NCBI RefSeq assembly: GCF_021590045.1
Contig: NZ_CP062221.1
Span: forward strand, 2,480,001-2,544,000
Length of the DNA: 64,000 nt
Origin: Cellulomonas palmilytica
GTDB taxonomy: Bacteria > Actinomycetota > Actinomycetes > Actinomycetales > Cellulomonadaceae
Direction: 5' to 3'
The position numbers and the translations under genes are program-made. This document shows, in pieces, positions 58,509-64,000 of the stretch (position 1 is its first letter; every line of letters starts with the position of its first letter). Under the pieces are notes generated by a model. It worked only from the letters and a program-made list of their open reading frames with translations, made no database searches and was not told the origin of the DNA.

Positions 58509-61448
58509 GTGCCCTCCCGTTCCCGTCACCGCAGGCATCGCGCCGCTGGTCCCGCCGGTTCTCCCGCCGCGGCGACCTCGCCGTCCACGCCCTCGTCGAC
58601 CTTCGCGCCACGCGACCCCGACGAGCCGTCGCCGGCCGAGCGCTACGCCGCGGCGCGCCGGCGCGCGCAGGACGAGGCGAGCGAGCTCGCGCAGTTCCGC
58701 GAGCTGATCGGCTTCCAGCTGGACGAGTTCCAGCTCGAGTCGTGCCGGGCGCTCGAGCGCGGCAGCGGCGTGCTGGTCGCGGCACCGACCGGAGCGGGCA
58801 AGACCGTCGTCGGTGAGTTCGCGGTCCACCTCGCGCTGCGCGCGGGACGCAAGGCGTTCTACACGACGCCCATCAAGGCGCTGTCGAACCAGAAGTACAA
58901 CGACCTGGTCCGCCGCTACGGCCCGGACCAGGTGGGGCTGCTCACGGGTGACACGACGATCAACTCCGAGGCGCCCGTGGTCGTCATGACCACCGAGGTG
59001 CTCCGCAACATGCTGTACGCGGGGTCCGGGACGCTCGTCGGGCTCGGCTTCGTCGTCATGGACGAGGTGCACTACCTCGCGGACCGGTTCCGTGGACCGG
59101 TCTGGGAGGAGGTCATCATCCACCTGCCCGACGACGTGCAGCTCGTCTCGCTGTCGGCGACGGTCTCCAACGCCGAGGAGTTCGGCGACTGGCTCGCGAT
59201 GGTGCGGGGCGACACGACAGTGGTCGTGAGCGAGCACCGGCCCGTGCCGCTCGGGCAGCACGTCCTGGTACGGGACGAGCTGCTCGAGCTGTACGCCGGG
59301 CACGTCGACCCGACGGACCCGGGCGTGGACCCGCCCATCAACCCCGACCTGCGGCGCCTGCTGTCCAGCCGGTCGTCCGACGAGCGGCGCGGGCCGGGCG
59401 ACCGCGGGTACCGCGGCCGCGGCGGTCACCGGCCCGGCGGCGGACGGCCCGTCGGCGTGGGCGTGCGCCCCGTGCCGCGGTTCGCGATGGTCGACCTGCT
59501 CGACCGCGAGGGACTGCTGCCCGCGATCGTGTTCATCTTCTCCCGCGCGGGGTGCGAAGCCGCGGTGCAGCAGTGCCTCGCGGCGGGCGTGCGCCTGACG
59601 ACGCCGGCCGAGCAGTCCGAGATCCGCCAGGTCGTCGAGGAGCGCTGCGCGGCCGTGCCGCCCGAGGACCTCGACGTGCTCGGGTACTGGCAGCTGGCCG
59701 ACGCCCTCACGCGCGGCGTGGCGGCGCACCACGCGGGGATGCTGCCGCTGTTCAAGGAGACCGTCGAGGAGCTGTTCTCGCGCGGCCTGGTCAAGGTCGT
59801 GTTCGCGACCGAGACGCTCGCGCTCGGCATCAACATGCCCGCGCGCTCCGTCGTGCTCGAGAAGCTCGTGAAGTGGGACGGCTCGCGGCACGTCGACATC
59901 ACGCCGGGGGAGTACACGCAGCTCACCGGCCGCGCGGGGCGGCGCGGCATCGACGTCGAGGGCCACGCGGTCGTCGTCGCGCACCAGGGACTGGACCCGG
60001 TGCAGCTCGCGGGCCTCGCGTCGAAGCGGCTGTACCCGCTGCGCTCGAGCTTCCGCCCGACGTACAACATGGCCGTCAACCTCGTGGCGCAGGTCGGCCG
60101 CGAGCGTGCGCGTGAGGTGCTCGAGACGTCCTTCGCGCAGTTCCAGGCCGACCGGGGGGTCGTCGGGCTCGCGCGGCAGGCGCAGGCGCACACCGAGGCG
60201 CTCGAGGGGTACGCCGAGGCGATGCAGTGCCACCTGGGCGACTTCGCGGAGTACGCCGCGCTGCGCCGGGAGATCTCGCGCGCGGAGAAGGACGCGACGC
60301 GACAGGAGGCGGGGGCGCGCCGTGCGCGTGCGGTCGCCTCGCTCGAGGGCCTGCGGCCCGGGGACGTGCTGGAGGTGCCCACCGGGCGCCGCAGCGGCTT
60401 CGTCGTGGTGGTCGACCCCGGCCAGAAGGGTGGGTTCGACGGCCCGCGCCCCACCGTGCTGACGACCGACCGTCAGGTCCGCAAGCTCACCGCGGCGGAC
60501 GTGGGCGCCGGCGTGCGGACCGTGGGCCACGTGCGCGTGCCGCGCGACCTCAACGTGCGGGTGCCTGCCGCCCGACGGGACCTGGCCGCCCGGCTGCGCG
60601 CCGCGGTCGAGGACGTCGTCCCCGAGCGCCGCGCGCGCACCCGTGGACCGTCACCGGCGCAGGAGGACGCGCGTGCGGCCGAGCTGCGGCGGAGGCTGCG
60701 TGCGCACCCCTGCCACGCGTGCCCGGAGCGGGAGGACCACGCGCGCTGGGCCGAGCGCTGGGCGCGCCTGAAGTCCGAGCACGACGCGCTCGTCGGACGG
60801 ATCCAGGGCCGCACCGGCTCGATCTCGGCGGTGTTCGACCGCACGTGCGACGTGCTCGTGACGCTCGGCTACCTCGAGCCCTCCGACGACCCCGCGGGCG
60901 ACCCGGCAGGGGAGCGGGGGGACCGGCGCGGCCTGCGGGTCACGCCCGACGGCCGCTGGCTGCGCCGCCTGTACGCCGAGAACGACCTGCTGCTCGCCGA
61001 GTGCCTGCGCCGGGGGGTGTGGGACGAGCTCGACCCGCCGGCCCTCGCGGCGGCCGTCTCGACGCTCGTGTACCGCTCGCGCCGTGACGAGGACACCGAG
61101 CCGCACGTGCCCGGCGGTCCCCGCTCACGCCTGGGTGTGGCGCTCGAGGGCACGGTGCGCGCGTGGTCCGAGCTCGAGGACCTGGAGTCGGCGCACCAGC
61201 TCGAGACGATCCAGCCGCTCGACCTGGGCCTCGTCGAGGCCGTGCACCGGTGGGCCGCGGGTCGCAGCCTCGACGCGGTGCTGCGCGGCGGGGAGCTGAC
61301 CGCGGGCGACTTCGTGCGGTGGTGCAAGCAGGTGATCGACGTCCTCGACCAGCTCTCGCAGGCGGCGCCGCACACGCGGCTGCGCGCGACCGCGGACCGC
61401 GCGGTGGACGCGCTGCGCCGCGGGGTCGTCGCGTACTCCTCGGTCTGA
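58509..61448 (+). CDS. helY: Ski2/Mtr4-like superfamily 2 RNA helicase HelY
   Basis: 979-residue DExH helicase. Disordered N-terminus to about 45, then Walker A APTGAGKT (near 96-103), TTPIKALSNQKY, the DEVH box (VMDEVHYLADRF near 183), motif III LSATVSN, motif V TLALGINMPAR and motif VI QLTGRAGRRGID. The C-terminal half contains a beta-barrel and the DSHCT domain (LETIQPLDLGLVEAVHRWAAG region) of Ski2-like enzymes. Probably acts in RNA turnover or remodelling. It follows tatA-tatC as in mycobacteria. GTG 58509 may be leaderless. Confidence 0.95.
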   Translation: MPSRSRHRRHRAAGPAGSPAAATSPSTPSSTFAPRDPDEPSPAERYAAARRRAQDEASELAQFRELIGFQLDEFQLESCRALERGSGVLVAAPTGAGKTVVGEFAVHLALRAGRKAFYTTPIKALSNQKYNDLVRRYGPDQVGLLTGDTTINSEAPVVVMTTEVLRNMLYAGSGTLVGLGFVVMDEVHYLADRFRGPVWEEVIIHLPDDVQLVSLSATVSNAEEFGDWLAMVRGDTTVVVSEHRPVPLGQHVLVRDELLELYAGHVDPTDPGVDPPINPDLRRLLSSRSSDERRGPGDRGYRGRGGHRPGGGRPVGVGVRPVPRFAMVDLLDREGLLPAIVFIFSRAGCEAAVQQCLAAGVRLTTPAEQSEIRQVVEERCAAVPPEDLDVLGYWQLADALTRGVAAHHAGMLPLFKETVEELFSRGLVKVVFATETLALGINMPARSVVLEKLVKWDGSRHVDITPGEYTQLTGRAGRRGIDVEGHAVVVAHQGLDPVQLAGLASKRLYPLRSSFRPTYNMAVNLVAQVGRERAREVLETSFAQFQADRGVVGLARQAQAHTEALEGYAEAMQCHLGDFAEYAALRREISRAEKDATRQEAGARRARAVASLEGLRPGDVLEVPTGRRSGFVVVVDPGQKGGFDGPRPTVLTTDRQVRKLTAADVGAGVRTVGHVRVPRDLNVRVPAARRDLAARLRAAVEDVVPERRARTRGPSPAQEDARAAELRRRLRAHPCHACPEREDHARWAERWARLKSEHDALVGRIQGRTGSISAVFDRTCDVLVTLGYLEPSDDPAGDPAGERGDRRGLRVTPDGRWLRRLYAENDLLLAECLRRGVWDELDPPALAAAVSTLVYRSRRDEDTEPHVPGGPRSRLGVALEGTVRAWSELEDLESAHQLETIQPLDLGLVEAVHRWAAGRSLDAVLRGGELTAGDFVRWCKQVIDVLDQLSQAAPHTRLRATADRAVDALRRGVVAYSSV

Positions 61449-61464
61449 CGTCCCTCCCGTGCCC

Positions 61465-61470
61465 TATCGT
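61465..61470 (+). promoter_or_regulatory. -10 hexamer TATCGT, leaderless amidohydrolase gene
   Basis: TATCGT ends 6 nt before GTG 61477, which supports that start over GTG 61459 in the same frame. Confidence 0.5.
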
Positions 61471-61476
61471 GCGCGT

Positions 61477-63093
61477 GTGAGCTCCACCCTCTACCGCGGC
61501 GGCGTCGTCCACTCGCCCGCCGACCCGTTCGCCGAGGCCGTGCTCGTCGAGGACGGCACGATCGCGTGGCTCGGGGCGGACGACACCGCCGACGGCTTCG
61601 CGTCGCGCGCCGACGAGGTGGTCGACCTCGACGGCGCGCTCGTCACGCCGGGCTTCGTCGACGCGCACGTGCACGTGCTCGAGACCGGGCTCGCGCTCGA
61701 GTCGGTCGACCTCAGCGGGACGCGTTCGCTGGGCGAGGCGCTCGACGCCGTCCGGCGCGTCGCCGACGCGCGGGGCGGCCGCGACGAGGTGCTGCTGGGC
61801 TTCGGCTGGGACGAGACCTCCTGGCCCGAGGGGCGCGCGCCCACGGCTGCGGAGGTCGACGCCGCGGCGGGCGGGCGGGCGGTCTACCTCGGTCGTGCCG
61901 ACCTGCACAGCGCCGTCGTCTCGAGCGAGCTCGCGCGGCGCCACGGGCTCACGGCCCTGGCGGGCTGGTCCGCCGACGGCCGCGTCGAGGGCGACGCGCA
62001 CCACGTGGCGCGGGACGCCGCTCGGGAGGTCGACGCGGAGCGCCGCACGCGCCTGTACCGCCGCGCGCTGACGGAGGCCGCCGCGCGCGGCGTGGTGTCG
62101 GTGCACGAGCACTCGGCGCCGCACATCGACACGCGCGCGGGGCTGGTCGAGCTCCTCGACCTCACGCGCGACGCCGTGAGCGGGCTGCCGCACCTCGTCG
62201 GCTACCGCGGCGAGGCGTGCGTGACCGTCGACGACGCCCGTGAGGTGCTCGAGGCGATCCCGGGCCTGACGGGCCTCGGGGGTGACCTCAACGTCGACGG
62301 CTCGATCGGCTCGCGGACCGCGGCGTTGCGCGCGCCCTACGCGGACGCCCCGGGGGACGGCGTGCTGCACCTGACGGCCGAGCGCATCGCGAACCACATC
62401 ACGGCCGCGTCCCGCGCGGGCGTGCAGGCCGGCTTCCACGTGACCGGCGACCGCGCGATGGACGAGCTGCTGATCGGGCTGCGCGCGGCGGTCGACGTCG
62501 ACGGGCCGGCCGCGATCGCGCGGACGGGCGTGCGTGTCGAGCACGCGGAGATGGTCGACGCGCCGACGCTCGCGGCGCTCGTGCTGCTCGGCGTCCGGCT
62601 GTCGGTGCAGCCCGCGTTCGACGCGTGGTGGGGCGGCCCGGACGGCATGTACGCGGCGCGCCTCGGGGCGGGCCGCGCGGCCGCGCTCAACCCGCTCGCG
62701 GATCTCGCGAGCGCGGGCGTGCCGCTCGCGTTCGGCTCGGACTCGCCCGTGACGCCCGTCGACGGGTGGGCGGGCGTGCGCGCGGCCGTCGAGCACCACG
62801 CGGTCGAGCAGCGGCTGTCCGCCCGCGCCGCGTTCCGCGCCGCGACCCGTGGCGGGTGGCGGCTCGCGGGTCACGACCAGGTCGGCGAGCTGCGGGTCGG
62901 CTCGCCCGCCCACCTGGCGGTCTGGCGCGCCGACCACCTCGCGGTGCAGGCGCCCGACGGTCGGCTGTCGGCGTGGAACCCCGACGCCCAGGCGGGCACG
63001 CCGTTGCTGCCGCTCCTCGGTGCGGACGAGCCGCCGCCGCGGTGTCTGCGCACCGTGCGCGACGGGGTCGTCCTGTACGACACGCTGGCCTGA
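61477..63093 (+). CDS. Amidohydrolase of the YtcJ type
   Basis: Predicted metal-dependent hydrolase of 538 residues. The N-terminal beta-sandwich (TLYRGGVVHSPADPFAEAVLVEDGTIAWLG) leads to the metal motif VDAHVHVLETGLALESVDL near 55-73. Later metal ligands are the His in VHEHSAPHID, the His in FHVTGDRAMDELL and the Asp in FGSDSPVTPVDGW. The typical family signature FGWDETSW is present. Substrate unknown; relatives act on formamides or other amides. It lies between helY and lnt without an evident link to either. Confidence 0.9.
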   Translation: MSSTLYRGGVVHSPADPFAEAVLVEDGTIAWLGADDTADGFASRADEVVDLDGALVTPGFVDAHVHVLETGLALESVDLSGTRSLGEALDAVRRVADARGGRDEVLLGFGWDETSWPEGRAPTAAEVDAAAGGRAVYLGRADLHSAVVSSELARRHGLTALAGWSADGRVEGDAHHVARDAAREVDAERRTRLYRRALTEAAARGVVSVHEHSAPHIDTRAGLVELLDLTRDAVSGLPHLVGYRGEACVTVDDAREVLEAIPGLTGLGGDLNVDGSIGSRTAALRAPYADAPGDGVLHLTAERIANHITAASRAGVQAGFHVTGDRAMDELLIGLRAAVDVDGPAAIARTGVRVEHAEMVDAPTLAALVLLGVRLSVQPAFDAWWGGPDGMYAARLGAGRAAALNPLADLASAGVPLAFGSDSPVTPVDGWAGVRAAVEHHAVEQRLSARAAFRAATRGGWRLAGHDQVGELRVGSPAHLAVWRADHLAVQAPDGRLSAWNPDAQAGTPLLPLLGADEPPPRCLRTVRDGVVLYDTLA

Positions 63094-63230
63094 CGTCGAC
63101 GGGCTCGCCTCGGCTCGGCCGGGGTGGGCTCGGGCTCTGGTGCGACCGGGTGAAACCGGGCGTGCGGAGGGTGGAATCTCCCGCGGTCCCGGCGCCCCGT
63201 GGGGTCACCCGTTCGGCGCAGTTCCTGGAC

Positions 63231-63268
63231 GCGTGTCCGTGTATACCGCGACACGCGGCGCGACACGC
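63231..63268. promoter_or_regulatory. Candidate operator: GACACGC repeats
   Basis: GCGTGTC at 63231-63237 is the inverse of GACACGC at 63250-63256, and GCGACACGC occurs twice in direct order (63248-63256 and 63260-63268, 12-nt period). The layout suits a dimeric repressor; the protein is unknown. Confidence 0.35.
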
Positions 63269-63346
63269 CGGGCAACGGTTCGGGTAAGCAGCAAATCCGG
63301 GCATGCTGACCTGCGGCGAGTCCCGTGGCCTGCGGGGACGCCGGGC

Positions 63347-63374
63347 TTGACACCGTTCTCCAGAGCGGTAGTTT
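63347..63374 (+). promoter_or_regulatory. Vegetative-type promoter in the gap before lnt
   Basis: TTGACA (63347-63352) and TAGTTT (63369-63374) are 16 nt apart, with a perfect -35. The nearest gene downstream is lnt, 300 nt away, which has its own -10. A small RNA or a long leader is possible. Confidence 0.45.
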
Positions 63375-63664
63375 TCCGGGTGACCCGCCGCCCAAGGCGA
63401 AGCAGACGACGACGAGGTCCCGCCCAGGACGAGCCGACGACGCCCGTCCGGGGGACGCCTCTCGAGGCGGTTCGCTGGCTCCGACCGGGCCCGCGTGTTC
63501 AGTAGACAACGGTCAACGCGCCGCGGCGCCCGACCGGTACGAAGGACACGCGGGCCGGTCGGTCGGCCGGCACCCGGGCCGGCGCGACGATCGCGAGCGG
63601 ACGGCCGTCGCGGTGCCCGCGCGGCACGGGTCCGACGTCCGTCGGGACCCTGGGTTTTCTCGCC

Positions 63665-63670
63665 TAGGCT
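63665..63670 (+). promoter_or_regulatory. -10 hexamer TAGGCT, leaderless lnt
   Basis: TAGGCT ends 6 nt before GTG 63677. No ribosome site. Confidence 0.55.
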
Positions 63671-63676
63671 GGCGCG

Positions 63677-64000
63677 GTGTCCGCCGCCGTCGCCCGCCCG
63701 TCCCGCTGGTGGACCCTGCTGCTCGCGGTCGCCGGTGGGCTGCTGACGCGGTTGTCGTTCCCCGACCCGGGTGTCTGGCCGGCGGCGTTCGGCGGCATCG
63801 CTCTGCTGTACCTCGCGCTGCGCCGCGACGGCGCGTGGTGGAACGCGCTCGTCGGCCTCGTGTGGGGGATGGCGTTCTTCCCCGCGCTCATCACCTGGGC
63901 CGACGACGCGGTCGGTCCCGTGCCCTGGCTCGCGCTGTCGCTCGCGTGCGCGGCCTACGTGGCGCTGTTCGGCGCGGCCTGGACGTGGGCCCGGCGCGGC
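63677..64000 (+). CDS. lnt: Apolipoprotein N-acyltransferase, N-terminal part
   Basis: The first 108 residues of a protein cut by the window end. Three to four hydrophobic segments with the Lnt-like start LTRLSFPDPGVWPAAFGGIALLYLALR and VGLVWGMAFFPALITWADDAVG. Lnt adds the third acyl chain to lipoproteins at the membrane; actinobacteria do have it. The catalytic carbon-nitrogen hydrolase domain lies beyond the window. GTG 63677 is supported by the -10 hexamer before it. Confidence 0.85.
   Translation, partial: MSAAVARPSRWWTLLLAVAGGLLTRLSFPDPGVWPAAFGGIALLYLALRRDGAWWNALVGLVWGMAFFPALITWADDAVGPVPWLALSLACAAYVALFGAAWTWARRG

Larger units (their letters stand above)
63094..63676. other. 583-nt intergenic region with repeats and a promoter
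   Basis: No credible gene was found on either strand. It holds a GACACGC repeat set (63231-63268) and a vegetative-type promoter (63347-63374) pointing to lnt. Its last 200 nt are rich in GGCC/CCGG repeats. The rest shows nothing I can name. Confidence 0.6.

Noticed and set aside
63094..63340. tRNA or other structural RNA gene after the amidohydrolase
   Set aside because: No TpsiC-arm consensus or cloverleaf could be formed from the inverted repeats seen.
63495..63746. Possible small gene before lnt
   Set aside because: It overlaps the start of lnt in another frame and is almost only Arg, Pro and Gly.

Overview
The window is 64 kb of very GC-rich chromosomal DNA from a monoderm actinobacterium. 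Gene content and order point to the Micrococcales, most like Cellulomonas or a relative (inference). Supporting signs are an actinobacterial-type integration host factor next to gmk and rpoZ, a PriA without helicase motifs, PafB/PafC next to tatA-tatC-helY, a PnuX-type transporter at the end of the rib operon, frequent GTG starts, and many genes with a -10 hexamer only 6-7 nt before the start codon. No tRNA, rRNA, insertion sequence, prophage or CRISPR array was seen.

Layout. (1) 1-11.8 kb: a type IV pilus cluster with two successive minor-pilin triplets (PilV-, PilW- and PilX-like), prepilin peptidase PilD, and the inner-membrane platform PilM-PilN-PilO, without PilP/PilQ as expected for a monoderm. 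(2) 11.9-19.5 kb: shikimate genes aroC, aroK, aroB, aroQ, split by a reverse-strand gene for a 1,308-residue secreted protein of about twelve fibronectin-III modules. (3) 19.6-27.8 kb: a SatD-like regulator, a small membrane protein, efp, nusB, a secreted protein, a GGDEF-EAL cyclic-di-GMP protein, a secreted S8 protease and a PrmC-like methyltransferase. (4) 27.8-36.8 kb: the pyrimidine operon pyrR-pyrB-pyrC-(membrane protein)-carA-carB-pyrF behind a PyrR-binding RNA hairpin. (5) 37-46.5 kb: housekeeping genes mihF, gmk, rpoZ, coaBC, metK, priA, fmt, rsmB, rpe. (6) 46.6-52.7 kb: an FMN riboswitch driving ribD-ribE-ribBA-ribH-pnuX, then hisE-hisG and a small membrane protein. (7) 52.7-64 kb: a DUF3866 gene divergent from pafB-pafC, then tatA-tatC, a diacylglycerol-kinase-like gene, helY, an amidohydrolase and the start of lnt.

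The most interesting pattern is regulatory. Three sites with the same spacing (CTCA, then CCGAT(A/G) starting 22 nt later) lie 40-62 nt before the second minor-pilin triplet, pilM and the fibronectin-III gene. They resemble promoters of the flagellar/sporulation sigma factor family (FliA/WhiG) and would tie the large secreted protein to pilus expression. Other points worth a look: repeat operators before the first pilin gene and before satD; about ten candidate leaderless promoters, two of them back-to-back between DUF3866 and pafB; two in-frame tandem repeats flanking the fmt/rsmB junction; and a membrane protein of unknown role inside the pyr operon.
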